Source of the DNA: UBA4486 sp041984885
Lineage (GTDB): Bacteria; Pseudomonadota; Gammaproteobacteria; Eutrophobiales; Eutrophobiaceae
Direction of reading: 5' to 3'
Assembly (NCBI GenBank): GCA_041984885.1
Contig: JBHIXH010000006.1
Span: forward strand, 13,055-77,054
Length of the DNA stretch: 64,000 nucleotides
Below the pieces are notes generated by a model. That model ran no database searches, was not told the origin of the DNA, and saw only the letters and a program-made list of their open reading frames with translations. The translations under genes and the position numbers were made by a program. Below are positions 1-9,077 of the stretch, piece by piece (position 1 is the first letter of the stretch; the number at the start of each line of letters is the position of its first letter).

Positions 1-1
1 A

Positions 2-406
2 CAGCAGTTCGGCGGGCACCAGTTGACTGAAGATATCCAGCGACGCTACGGGCTCTCTTATGAAGAGGCCGGGCTAGCCAAACGTCAGGGCGGCTTGCCT
101 GATAACTATGAGCCCGAGGTCCTGGAACCGTTCAAGGAATCTCTGGCGCAGCAGATCAGCCGGGCACAACAGTTTTTTTACTCATCCAGTTCAATCTCGA
201 ACATCGACCACCTGTTACTGGCAGGAGGCTGTGCATCAATACACGGAATTGCGGAACTGGTTGAATCCAAAATCGGTATACCTACCAGTGTGGTGAACCC
301 GTTTGCCAACATGTCCCTGTCTTCAAGAGTACCCCCGGATACTCTGGCCAACGATGCGCCTGCATTGATGGTGTCATGCGGTCTAGCCTTAAGGAGTTTT
401 GACTAA
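2..406 (+). CDS. pilM: Type IV pilus assembly protein PilM (C-terminal part)
   Basis: This is the 3' part of an actin-like cytoplasmic ATPase that recruits PilN to the inner-membrane alignment complex of type IV pili. The frame is open from the left edge, so the gene starts outside the window. The visible residues include the family stretch around RRYGLSYEEAGLAKRQGG and the actin-fold motif LLAGGCASIHG. The stop overlaps the next start (TAATG), and pilN, pilO, pilP and pilQ follow at once, which fixes the identity. Only about 134 of the usual roughly 350 residues are seen. Confidence 0.95.
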   Translation, partial: QQFGGHQLTEDIQRRYGLSYEEAGLAKRQGGLPDNYEPEVLEPFKESLAQQISRAQQFFYSSSSISNIDHLLLAGGCASIHGIAELVESKIGIPTSVVNPFANMSLSSRVPPDTLANDAPALMVSCGLALRSFD

Positions 407-978
407 TGGCAAAAATTAACCTGTTACCGTGGCGCGAGGCGCTACGCAAGGAAAAACAAAACGAATACATCGCGACGATGATCGTATTTGCGTTGATAGC
501 GGCAGGCATCTGGGGCGCAGTGCATTTCTATCACGGCGAAGTCATCAAGTACCGCAAATCAAGATTAAGTTACATCGATAATCAAATCGAACTGCTCGAC
601 AAAAAGATTGAAGAAATCAAACGACTCGAAAGAGAAAAGGAACGTCTGCTCTCCAGGATGCGCGCGATCGAGCGGCTGCAGGGCAATCGTCCACTGGTTG
701 TACGCTTGTTTGACGAGGTAGTGACCAGTCTTCCTGAGGGCGTCAGTCTGGAGAAACTGTCGCAGAAAAATAACACAGTCACCATTAACGGCGTGGCGCA
801 ATCTAATGCACGCGTGTCTTCCTTTATGCGAAAACTCGATACTTCGCAGTGGTTACAGAATCCTGAACTGGACATCATTCAGGCGACCAACCAGGACGGT
901 ACCAATGTCAGTAATTTTACCCTGAAGTTCAAACAGGTCATACCGAAGCAGGGCGAAGACGAAGGGGATGAGGCATGA
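406..978 (+). CDS. pilN: Type IV pilus assembly protein PilN
   Basis: PilN is a single-pass inner-membrane protein that links cytoplasmic PilM to PilO in the pilus alignment subcomplex. The first residues contain INLLPWRE, the conserved PilM-binding motif. One membrane helix lies near residues 25-43, followed by a charged coiled coil (about 50-90) and a periplasmic ferredoxin-like domain. The length of 190 aa is normal. The start ATG overlaps the pilM stop, and the last bases overlap pilO (ATGA), showing tight translational coupling. Confidence 0.95.
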   Translation: MAKINLLPWREALRKEKQNEYIATMIVFALIAAGIWGAVHFYHGEVIKYRKSRLSYIDNQIELLDKKIEEIKRLEREKERLLSRMRAIERLQGNRPLVVRLFDEVVTSLPEGVSLEKLSQKNNTVTINGVAQSNARVSSFMRKLDTSQWLQNPELDIIQATNQDGTNVSNFTLKFKQVIPKQGEDEGDEA

Positions 979-1598
979 GTCTGATTGACGACATTAATAA
1001 TCTTGACCCCCAGAATATGGGTGGCTGGCCGCTGCCTATCAAGATTGGTCTGATTGTAATTATCTTTGGCGTCATCCTGTTTCTCGGCTGGCAATACGAC
1101 GTCAAGGGATTGCGAGAAGAGATTGCCAAGCTTGAGAAGAAAGAAGTTGAACAAATTGGTGTTCTCGAAGTAAAGCAGAAAAAAGCCTCCAACCTGAAAG
1201 CACTGAAAGTGCAGATGGAAGAAATGAAGCAGTCTTTCGGCGATATGCTGCGCCAGTTGCCGGATGAAACCGAGGTGGCCGGGTTACTCGTTGATATTTC
1301 GCAGACAGGTCTGGCAGCAGGCCTGGAGTTTGAGCTGTTCAAACCAAAGAAAGAGAATCCGCAGGAGTTCTATGTCGAGTTACCGATCGAGATCAAGGTG
1401 GCGGGCCAGTATCATGAGTTTGGCGAATTTGTCAGTGGCGTCGCCGCGTTGCCGAGAATTGTCACCACGCACGACATCTCTATATCCGGTGGTAAGGAAG
1501 CAGGGCTGACAATGACGGCAACGGCAAAAACCTATCGTGCACTGGAAGAAGAAGAATACGCAGAGGAGCAGTCCTCGAAGAAGAAGGGGAAACGTTAA
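975..1598 (+). CDS. pilO: Type IV pilus assembly protein PilO
   Basis: PilO forms a heterodimer with PilN in the periplasm and connects the inner-membrane platform to lipoprotein PilP. It is 207 aa with one membrane helix near residues 22-41, then a coiled coil (roughly 45-85) and a compact C-terminal domain ending in a lysine-rich tail. It overlaps pilN by 4 bp and pilP by 1 bp (TAATG), as expected for this operon. The Glu/Lys-rich last 20 residues look like a disordered tail. Confidence 0.95.
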   Translation: MSLIDDINNLDPQNMGGWPLPIKIGLIVIIFGVILFLGWQYDVKGLREEIAKLEKKEVEQIGVLEVKQKKASNLKALKVQMEEMKQSFGDMLRQLPDETEVAGLLVDISQTGLAAGLEFELFKPKKENPQEFYVELPIEIKVAGQYHEFGEFVSGVAALPRIVTTHDISISGGKEAGLTMTATAKTYRALEEEEYAEEQSSKKKGKR

Positions 1599-2149
1599 TG
1601 GTTAATTCATTCATCAGACGCCTTCTTGTACTTCTGTCTCTGCTTGCACTGACTGCCTGTGTGTCAAATGACATAAGTGACCTGGAGGCACAGGTCTCAC
1701 AAATCCTGGCGCGACCCGGTGGTGAGATCGAACCATTACCCGAGATCAAACCGTACGAAGCCTATGCCTACCAATCGAAAGAGCAGGGAGCAATCGATCC
1801 GTTCGAGCCATTTTATGACGAGAAACAGGTCGTGGCTGAACAGGATCCGGATGCCGGGCTGACTGAAGAGATGGAGCGTGAAATTAAAAACCGTAACAGG
1901 GAAGAACTTGAAGGCTACGAGCTGGACAGTCTCAAGATGGTGGGCACGCTGGATGGCGTAGAAGATCAATGGGGCATCATCAAGTCTCCGGATGGCACGG
2001 TACACCGTGTCAAGGTTGGCAATTACATGGGACGCAACATTGGCAAGATTACCAACATCTTCGAAGACAAGATTGAACTCAGAGAAATCATCAAAAACAG
2101 TCAGGGTCGATGGGAGGAACGCGTCGCGGCAATAGCACTTGCCGAATAA
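1598..2149 (+). CDS. pilP: Type IV pilus lipoprotein PilP
   Basis: PilP is an inner-membrane lipoprotein that bridges PilNO to the secretin PilQ. A short signal peptide ends in a lipobox LTAC with Cys21 as the lipidation site. After a linker rich in acidic residues, the C-terminal half holds the small beta domain (LDSLKMVGTLDG, then GTVHRVKVGNYMGRNIGKI), a hallmark of PilP. The length of 183 aa is usual. It lies between pilO and pilQ in the standard order. Confidence 0.95.
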   Translation: MVNSFIRRLLVLLSLLALTACVSNDISDLEAQVSQILARPGGEIEPLPEIKPYEAYAYQSKEQGAIDPFEPFYDEKQVVAEQDPDAGLTEEMEREIKNRNREELEGYELDSLKMVGTLDGVEDQWGIIKSPDGTVHRVKVGNYMGRNIGKITNIFEDKIELREIIKNSQGRWEERVAAIALAE

Positions 2150-2206
2150 CGTAAAAGAGTTATGACCAAAGCGAACAAATCAAAATATTTAACCGGGGAA
2201 AGACGG

Positions 2207-4285
2207 ATGAGCAAGCAACTGATATCCAGAAGTCTGCTATTTATACTGGCCATTTTCAGCCTCAACGTGCATGCCCAGTCATCACTGGAAGGAATCAGTT
2301 ATTCAGCATTACCGGGTGACAAGGTTCAGGTAAGGATCGACCTCAGCACACCACAGGCAAGTGAACCGTTGAATTTTACGATTGATAATCCGGCCCGAAT
2401 TGCGCTCGATTTTCCGAACACGGTACTGGCCACGAGTAACAGAAATGTCAGCATCGGTCTGGGTGTGGCACATAGCGTCTCAGCGGTTGAAGCCGCCGGG
2501 CGTACCCGGGTTGTCCTGAACCTGGTTGAATCCGTGCCTTATGACATCTCGACAGACGGCAATGCCGTTCTGGTGACGCTCGGTGCGAAGTCAGTGGCGT
2601 CTGCCGACAGTGGCAGCACGTTTGCCGCAGGTCCCCGGTATCACTCGTCCAGTTCGGTCGACAACATCGATTTCCGTCGCGGCTCCCAAGGTGAAGGCAG
2701 GATCCTGGTTACGCTGTCTGATCCTTCTATCGGTGTCGACATAGGTCAGGAAGGAGGCAAGATCCTGATTGATTTTCTCGATACCAATTTACCGGATCAA
2801 CTGGACAGGAAACTGGACGTAATAGATTTCGCAACACCGGTTAAGGAAATTGATACAGCACCGCGTGGTAACGGTGCACGCATGGTGATCTCGACCATCA
2901 ATGATGAATACGATCATCTTGTCTATCAGTCGGATAACCTGCTGACAGTGGAAGTAAAGCCGCTGACGAAGGCCGAACAGGAAGAACTGAAGAAGCAGAA
3001 GTTTGGCTATACCGGCGAGCGACTGTCACTTAACTTTCAGAACATTCAGGTCAGGGCAGTACTGCAATTAATCGCTGACTTCACCGGCTTCAACATGGTG
3101 GCAAGTGATTCTGTGTCAGGTAATGTCACCTTGCGTTTGAAAAATGTCCCCTGGGACCAGGCGCTCGATATTATTCTGAAAGCACGCGGTCTCGGTATGC
3201 GTAAAGACGGCAATGTCGTTCTGGTCGCACCGCAGGAAGAACTGGCGGCACGTGAGAAGCTGGAACTGGAAGCAGAGAAACAACTGGAAGAACTCGCGCC
3301 GTTACGTACAGAGTTTATGCAGATCAACTACGCCAAGGCCGCGGACCTGGCCGGGTTGATTCGCGCCGATGAAAACAACCTGTTATCCGAGCGTGGTAAC
3401 GTCTCAATCGATGAGCGAACCAATACGCTGATCGTTCAGGATGTGAGCAGCAGCCTGGATAGCATCCGTTCGCTGATTACCAAACTGGACATACCGGTAA
3501 AACAGGTATTAATCGAATCAAGAATCGTCAATGCTGACGAGAGTTTTACCAAGGATCTGGGCGTCAGATTCGGTTACAGCAAGGATACGGACAGAAACAA
3601 CAATATTGCCAATGACAGTACGTTTGCCGCCGTCGGCGGTGGCTTACCGGGCAATGTCAATGCCGGTGGTGGTACATTTATAACCCAGGGCGATAATGAA
3701 AACCTGATTGTGGATCTGCCGGTCGCCGGTGCAGCAGGTAGCCTGGGACTGCTGGTGGGTAAAATTGGCACCTGGTTGCTGCAGCTTGAATTATCCGCTG
3801 CCGTTGCTGAAGGTCGCACGGAAGATATTGCCAATCCTAAAGTGATTACCGCCAACCAGCGCGAAGCGATTATCGAAAATGGTGTGGAAATTCCATTCCA
3901 GCAGGCAACATCCAGTGGCGCTACCTCGGTATCGTTCAAGAAAGCGGTGCTGTCGTTGCGAGTCACCCCGCAGATTACACCGGACGATCGTGTACTGCTT
4001 GACTTGTCGGTGAACCAGGATAGCCGTGGTAGCCCGGATGTGCTCGGGGTACCGCCAATCAACACGCGTAATGTCAGCACGCAGGTCCTGGTCGATGATG
4101 GAGAGACCGTTGTACTGGGTGGTGTTTATTCGCAAACCGATTCAAATAGTATAGATCGGGTACCCTTTTTCGGTGACCTGCCATACGTCGGTTTCCTGTT
4201 TAAACGTACCAGTAACGAAAAAACCAAATCTGAACTGTTAATATTCGTCACGCCGAAGATTCTGAAAGAAAACTTTCAGATCTGA
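2207..4285 (+). CDS. pilQ: Type IV pilus secretin PilQ
   Basis: PilQ is the outer-membrane secretin through which the pilus fibre leaves the cell. I take the ATG at 2207 as the start because GGGGAAAG lies just upstream and a clear signal peptide cut near HAQS follows; an in-frame ATG at 2162 would add 15 residues before the signal. Two AMIN-type peptidoglycan-binding regions fill about residues 25-260, followed by STN/N1 ring domains and the C-terminal secretin domain with the family motif VPFFGDLPYVGFLFK. At 692 aa it is full length. Confidence 0.96.
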   Translation: MSKQLISRSLLFILAIFSLNVHAQSSLEGISYSALPGDKVQVRIDLSTPQASEPLNFTIDNPARIALDFPNTVLATSNRNVSIGLGVAHSVSAVEAAGRTRVVLNLVESVPYDISTDGNAVLVTLGAKSVASADSGSTFAAGPRYHSSSSVDNIDFRRGSQGEGRILVTLSDPSIGVDIGQEGGKILIDFLDTNLPDQLDRKLDVIDFATPVKEIDTAPRGNGARMVISTINDEYDHLVYQSDNLLTVEVKPLTKAEQEELKKQKFGYTGERLSLNFQNIQVRAVLQLIADFTGFNMVASDSVSGNVTLRLKNVPWDQALDIILKARGLGMRKDGNVVLVAPQEELAAREKLELEAEKQLEELAPLRTEFMQINYAKAADLAGLIRADENNLLSERGNVSIDERTNTLIVQDVSSSLDSIRSLITKLDIPVKQVLIESRIVNADESFTKDLGVRFGYSKDTDRNNNIANDSTFAAVGGGLPGNVNAGGGTFITQGDNENLIVDLPVAGAAGSLGLLVGKIGTWLLQLELSAAVAEGRTEDIANPKVITANQREAIIENGVEIPFQQATSSGATSVSFKKAVLSLRVTPQITPDDRVLLDLSVNQDSRGSPDVLGVPPINTRNVSTQVLVDDGETVVLGGVYSQTDSNSIDRVPFFGDLPYVGFLFKRTSNEKTKSELLIFVTPKILKENFQI

Positions 4286-4309
4286 TCCTGACGACATTTA
4301 CCAGACCCG

Positions 4310-4348
4310 AAGATGTGGCCATGTTCAAAATGGTCACATCTTTTTTTT
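4310..4348 (+). terminator. Rho-independent terminator after pilQ
   Basis: A 13-bp stem with one G-T wobble (AAGATGTGGCCAT paired with ATGGTCACATCTT, 7-nt loop) is followed by a run of eight T. It lies 24 bp past the pilQ stop and should end the pilMNOPQ transcript before aroK. Confidence 0.93.
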
Positions 4349-4400
4349 ATCTGCTATTCTGTGCCTGGATCTGAAAGATGAATTTGGGTGTGAATATCCG

Positions 4401-4925
4401 GTGCCTGCGACTAAACTCACAAACCTGTATCTGGTTGGCCCAATGGGCGTTGGTAAAACGACAATTGGCAAGCATCTGGCCAAGGTTCTGCGACTCGAAT
4501 TTATTGATTCCGATCATGAAATAGAAAATCGAACCGGGGTTGCTATCCCGACAATTTTTGATATTGAAGGTGAAGACGGATTTCGTAAAAGGGAGGCTGA
4601 GGTCCTGGCGCAACTGGTTCAACAGGACGGAATTATACTCGCTACAGGCGGCGGTATAGTCCTGCTGGAAGAGAACCGCGAGATGCTGAAAGAAAACGGT
4701 TTCGTTGTTTATCTTAAATCCAGCCCTGATCTGGTGTATTCACGCATAGCCAGGGACTCGCGCCGGCCACTTTTGCAAAACGACGACCCGAAAGCCACAT
4801 TGACGAAAATTATGCATGACAGGGATCCGTTATACAGCAGCATCGCAGACTTGACGATCGATACATCAAGACTGAACATCAAGCAGGTTATTGAAAGAAT
4901 ATATAATCATAAAGTATCCGTATGA
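4401..4925 (+). CDS. aroK: Shikimate kinase
   Basis: Phosphorylates shikimate at the 3-hydroxyl with ATP in the path to chorismate. The P-loop GPMGVGKT is at residues 13-20, the shikimate-binding DSD follows after FI, and the motif GGGIVLL and the lid arginines (SRRPLL) are present. The GTG at 4401 fits the normal N-terminal length and leaves no better in-frame start. The length of 174 aa is usual. The gene abuts aroB (overlap of 4 bp), the standard aroKB pair. Confidence 0.95.
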   Translation: MPATKLTNLYLVGPMGVGKTTIGKHLAKVLRLEFIDSDHEIENRTGVAIPTIFDIEGEDGFRKREAEVLAQLVQQDGIILATGGGIVLLEENREMLKENGFVVYLKSSPDLVYSRIARDSRRPLLQNDDPKATLTKIMHDRDPLYSSIADLTIDTSRLNIKQVIERIYNHKVSV

Positions 4926-5994
4926 AAACGCTGAATGTCGAACTCGGAAAACGAAGTTATCCGATATATATCGGTGCCGGGTTATTAAACGAGCCCGCCA
5001 ACATCCGAAAACATATTCGTGGCAAACAGGTTTTTATCGTCACCAATGACAAGGTTGGCCCTCTGTACCTGGACAGGCTTCTCGGATTGTTGGCCGACTA
5101 TGATTGCAAAACCATTCAGCTTAAAGACGGTGAGCAGTACAAAAACCTGGATAGCCTTTCAGAAATTATCACTGCGTTGCTGGAGAACAGGCTGAATCGC
5201 GACGTTACGTTAATCGCTCTCGGCGGTGGTGTAGTTGGAGATATAACCGGTTTTGTTGCTGCCTGTTATCAACGCGGTGTGAACTTTATTCAGGTACCGA
5301 CAACATTACTGGCGCAGGTTGACTCATCTGTGGGCGGGAAAACTGCTGTTAATCACCGTCTGGGCAAGAACATGATTGGCGCGTTTCATCAACCGGTTGC
5401 TGTCATTGCCGATATCGAAGTATTGAATACGCTGGAATCTCGTGAGCTAGGTGCTGGCCTGGCTGAGGTGATCAAGTATGGATTAATCCGGGATTCAGCG
5501 TTTTCTGGTTACAGGAAAACATTCAGGCGCTGCTAAACCTTGAGACTGACGCACTTGTCAGGGCAATCCAGACTTCCTGCCAAAACAAGGCTGACATTGT
5601 CGCTGCCGATGAACGTGAAGGCGGCATTCGCGCGATACTGAATCTGGGACATACATTCGGCCATGCAATCGAGACAGCGCAGAATTACACGGGATTGTTA
5701 CATGGAGAGGCAGTCGCGTTGGGAATGTTGATGGCTGCCAGACTTTCAAGCCAGATCTATACTGTTTCGAAGGACGACTGTGAAAGCTTACGCTCGCTAC
5801 TCGAGACAGCCGGTTTGCCCGTGCAGTTACCGGCAGGTGTTTCTGCAGAAACAATGTTGCAACATATGGCCGTAGACAAAAAGAATCGAGAAGGAAAGAT
5901 AACCCTGATACTGCTGGAAGAAGTCGGCAAGGCAGTCATACGTAATGATATTGATCGCGATCAGATCATCGAAACGATCAACGCCTTCGCCTAG
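4922..5994 (+). pseudogene. aroB: 3-dehydroquinate synthase with a single-base frameshift
   Basis: Converts DAHP to 3-dehydroquinate. The first 195 or so codons (GGGVVGDITGF, VPTTLLAQVDSSVGGKT, AGLAEVIKYG) run in one frame. From about 5506 the protein continues in the next frame (WLQENIQALLNL, ADEREGGIR, NLGHTFGHAIE, LLHGEAVALGM) to the stop at 5994. One missing T in the run at 5501-5504 explains the break: adding it restores a full protein of about 358 aa, the usual length. Both halves look well conserved, so a sequencing error or very recent mutation is more likely than old decay. Without correction the first frame stops at 5536. Confidence 0.93.
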
Positions 5995-6008
5995 GGGATA
6001 ACCTGACC

Positions 6009-7163
6009 ATGCACGCACTTGCCGATTACGCTGCGAATCCGGAGCAGTCGAAAGGGCGGCAATACAAGGAAAACAAGCCGGCCCATCGCGATGAATATCA
6101 GCGTGACCGGGATCGGATTATTCACTCGGCCGCATTTCGTCGGCTCGAGTATAAAACCCAGGTATTCGTCAATCATGAAGGCGATATGTTTCGCACACGT
6201 CTTACGCACTCAATCGAAGTGGCGCAAATCGGACGCTCCATCGCCAGGGCATTACACGTCAATGAGGACCTGACCGAGGCAATCTGCCTGGCACACGATC
6301 TCGGTCATACCCCTTTTGGCCATGCCGGTCAGGATGAGTTGAATGATTGTATGCGTACCTATGGCGGGTTTGAGCATAACCTGCAGTCACTCAGGGTCGT
6401 CGATCTACTCGAGGAAAAATACGCGGAATTTCCCGGTCTGAACCTGACTTTCGAGACACGCGAGGGAATTTTAAAACATTGCTCGCAAAAGAATGCGCGT
6501 GAGCTGGGTGAGATAGGCCTGCGTTTTTTAAACAAGCAGCAGCAAAGCCTGGAAGGCCAGATAGCGAATGTGGCCGACGAGATTGCCTACAATAATCACG
6601 ACGTGGATGATGGCTTGCGAGCCGGATTAATTGTCGTCAACCAGTTGCTTGAGTGTGAACTGTTTCGTACAGCGCATGAGCAGGTTATGCAGGAATATAC
6701 CGGACTGGATCAAAAGAAGGTGATCCATGAGGTCATCCGTCGCATGATTAATCGACTCGTCTGTGACCTGATTGATACAAGCCAGTCATTGATTAACCAG
6801 GTGGCACCGCATTCAACCGATGAAGTTCGAACAGCCGGAGAGAGCCTGGTTCAGCTCGGAACCGACACCGTTGATATCAATCGGGAGCTGAAAACCTTTC
6901 TGCGCAAGAACCTGTATCAGCACTACCACGTACATCGAATGACACATAAGGCGCGCCTGATAATACGTTCGCTGTTTGATGCATTCATAGCCGATGTGAG
7001 GCTGTTACCGCACGATGTTCAGGCAAAAATGGATCAATCAGAAGGCGAACAATACTATCGATATATTTCAGACTATATTGCCGGCATGACTGATCGTTAT
7101 GCTATCTCCGAATATGAGCGGGTATTCGGATCTGTTGTTTATCCGCAAGGGTTAAACAGTTAA
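6009..7163 (+). CDS. Deoxyguanosinetriphosphate triphosphohydrolase-like protein
   Basis: HD-domain dNTP triphosphohydrolase of the Dgt-like family, which cleaves dNTPs to nucleoside and triphosphate. The N-terminal half has the family signature (IIHSAAFRRLEYKTQVF, then TRLTHSIEVAQIGRSIAR) and the metal-binding HD pair in AHDLGHTPFGHAG, with a further D in ADEIAYNNHDVDDG. At 384 aa it matches the short Dgt-like type rather than long enterobacterial Dgt. It follows aroB by 14 bp and precedes the SPOR gene by 9 bp, so it is probably cotranscribed. Confidence 0.92.
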   Translation: MHALADYAANPEQSKGRQYKENKPAHRDEYQRDRDRIIHSAAFRRLEYKTQVFVNHEGDMFRTRLTHSIEVAQIGRSIARALHVNEDLTEAICLAHDLGHTPFGHAGQDELNDCMRTYGGFEHNLQSLRVVDLLEEKYAEFPGLNLTFETREGILKHCSQKNARELGEIGLRFLNKQQQSLEGQIANVADEIAYNNHDVDDGLRAGLIVVNQLLECELFRTAHEQVMQEYTGLDQKKVIHEVIRRMINRLVCDLIDTSQSLINQVAPHSTDEVRTAGESLVQLGTDTVDINRELKTFLRKNLYQHYHVHRMTHKARLIIRSLFDAFIADVRLLPHDVQAKMDQSEGEQYYRYISDYIAGMTDRYAISEYERVFGSVVYPQGLNS

Positions 7164-7172
7164 CCCGATTCA

Positions 7173-8768
7173 ATGTCGAAAAAAGCTGACAACCTGGACA
7201 GATACTTTTCTGCCTATGATCTGGAACAGGATCCATTCCCGGTTGAAACTGTCGATGACACCTACTATGCCATCAGTGAGCTCGAACATCGTCTTGAACT
7301 GACTCAACACCTGATCAATTTCAGCGATCGCATCCTGTTATTTACCGGCGATTCGGGGTTGGGGAAAACGGCGTTCCTGAATCGACTTTCCAGTGAAGCG
7401 GAACAACACTGGGTGTTGAGCCGACTGGATATTACCGGTGGAGAGACACAACTACAGATCCTTGAATCCTTGTTTCAACAAAACCAGCTGGATTTCCATG
7501 CCGGGTTGCTAACAGAGTCGGCACTGCAACAGTTATCTGCCCGGTTTGAAAATAATATTCAAAACGGTTTCAAAAACGTGCTGTTGGTTGATGATGCACA
7601 GCTGTTGACGGCCAGCGCGCTGAACCTTTTATTGTTGTTAAACAGGCCGACAACAAATGATCAGGTGGTACACCTGGTTATCATGAGCAGTGAAGATATT
7701 TCCTCATTGTTGGTGCAACAGGAAAACGATTACCTGCATAAACTGGAGTTGCCGTTGTTATCCGAAGAGCAAACGTTCGGTTATATTCGCCATCGAATGC
7801 GGAATGCTGAACCGGGTTTTGATCAACTGTTCAAACCGGATCAACTAAAAAATATTTATAAGACTTCAGGTGGCAATCCCGGCCTGATCAATCAACTGGC
7901 AGCCAGATCCCTGCAGGATCCCTCCATCGCCGGCCAGCAGAAGCAGACCCGGTCAGCGTTATCGTTTGCCACAGCGTTACTGGATGGCAGGGTAACGATC
8001 ATTATCAGCCTGCTTCTTGTTACCGCGTTTGTTGTCGTCGTGTTGAACCAGGAAACAGAAGAGACGAAAGAAAAAATTGATATTGCCCTGCCGCAAACGC
8101 AGTCGACGCCGCCACAACCACCGAAGGCAGAAGTGATTCGGCCTGAAGCGGATGAAATTGTAACGATAGAGGAGCCCGGCAAGCGGCCAAACGAGTATCT
8201 GGATGAAACCGCGGAACCGGCAGAAGATTTGCCGGCGCCGATGATCGCGGAACAAAACCGGCAGCCTATTGAACACGCTGCCAGTGCAACGGCAGAACCG
8301 GTTGAGGTGCCGGTCGTAGCTGAGCCATCAGCCACGGTCGAACCCGAACCGGAATCACCGGTCGATACGGTCGAGACGATAGCCGCAACCTCACCGGAAC
8401 CCGAATTGATCGCAACTGAGTCCGGCCCGGAACCGGCCAGCTCAGAGCCAAAGCCGGCAGCGCAAAACACATCCGGTTTTAAAGGAGCTGACTGGCTCAA
8501 ACAACAGGCCGCGAGTAAATATGTGCTGCAATTGATTGGGGCTCATGACCCGGATGTCATCAACAAACTGCTGGCGGCAAATCCTTCCATCTACGACAAG
8601 GTCGCCAGGTTCACAACAGTGAATGACGACAAGCGCTGGTATGTACTCGTCTACGGCTTATTTGACGGTCGGGATCAGGCCGCCGCACACGTGCCCAAGT
8701 TGCCGAAAGGATTGCAGGCACTGGGCCCCTGGCCACGCTCGATCGCAAGTATTCAGCAGGATCTGTAA
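7173..8768 (+). CDS. AAA ATPase with C-terminal SPOR domain (DamX-like)
   Basis: The N-terminal part is an ExeA-type AAA ATPase with P-loop GDSGLGKT near residues 59-66 and a Walker B stretch NVLLVDDAQLL. A single membrane helix lies near residues 274-292, followed by about 140 residues rich in Pro, Glu and Ala that should span the periplasm. The C-terminal 75 residues (YVLQLIGAHDPDVIN, then RWYVLVYGLFDGRDQA) form a SPOR domain, which binds denuded glycan strands at the septum. The position between aroB and gltB is that of damX-like genes in related bacteria. A role in cell division is inferred from this. Confidence 0.88.
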   Translation: MSKKADNLDRYFSAYDLEQDPFPVETVDDTYYAISELEHRLELTQHLINFSDRILLFTGDSGLGKTAFLNRLSSEAEQHWVLSRLDITGGETQLQILESLFQQNQLDFHAGLLTESALQQLSARFENNIQNGFKNVLLVDDAQLLTASALNLLLLLNRPTTNDQVVHLVIMSSEDISSLLVQQENDYLHKLELPLLSEEQTFGYIRHRMRNAEPGFDQLFKPDQLKNIYKTSGGNPGLINQLAARSLQDPSIAGQQKQTRSALSFATALLDGRVTIIISLLLVTAFVVVVLNQETEETKEKIDIALPQTQSTPPQPPKAEVIRPEADEIVTIEEPGKRPNEYLDETAEPAEDLPAPMIAEQNRQPIEHAASATAEPVEVPVVAEPSATVEPEPESPVDTVETIAATSPEPELIATESGPEPASSEPKPAAQNTSGFKGADWLKQQAASKYVLQLIGAHDPDVINKLLAANPSIYDKVARFTTVNDDKRWYVLVYGLFDGRDQAAAHVPKLPKGLQALGPWPRSIASIQQDL

Positions 8769-9077
8769 TAGAAACCCGCGAAAATGTTGCAGCACAAAAT
8801 CAGTTATTTTGCGATAAAAAGCAGATAAAATACGTCAAATGACTCTAAATGCTTCAAAATTCAATAATTTAAACTGTAATATAATTGTCCGATTTCGGTG
8901 ACATCAATGCCTCTCTTGATTATAATTTCGCGTCCCGCTTGGGGGTGGGGTGCACTGCAATATTTATAATAATCACAAGGTGTTAGCCGGGCAGGATGTC
9001 GGCCACCATAACAACCATTGCGCAGTAAACATTAATTTCTCAAAACAGGTCCTGCGGCTTGCGGTGCCTGTTAGCAC
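8769..9077. other. Intergenic region upstream of gltB
   Basis: 309 bp without a gene. It carries one strong promoter (8898-8926), and the expected leader of about 145 nt has a possible stem (AACAGG near 9052 with CCTGTT near 9067). No terminator is evident after the SPOR gene. Confidence 0.7.
8898..8926 (+). promoter_or_regulatory. Sigma-70 promoter for gltBD
   Basis: GTGACA (5 of 6 to the -35 consensus), a 17-bp spacer and a perfect TATAAT. Transcription would begin near 8933 and give a leader of about 145 nt before gltB. Seen directly; use in the cell is inferred. Confidence 0.75.

Noticed and set aside
5501..5510. Programmed frameshifting in aroB
   Set aside because: The T4 run lacks a slippery heptamer with downstream structure that I can see, and aroB is not known to use frameshifting; a missing base is simpler.
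7892..8500. A 202-codon open frame on the minus strand, rich in Ser, Ala and Gly
   Set aside because: It lies opposite the Pro/Glu/Ala-rich linker of the SPOR protein and arises from that low-complexity codon use; it has no recognisable domain or ribosome site.
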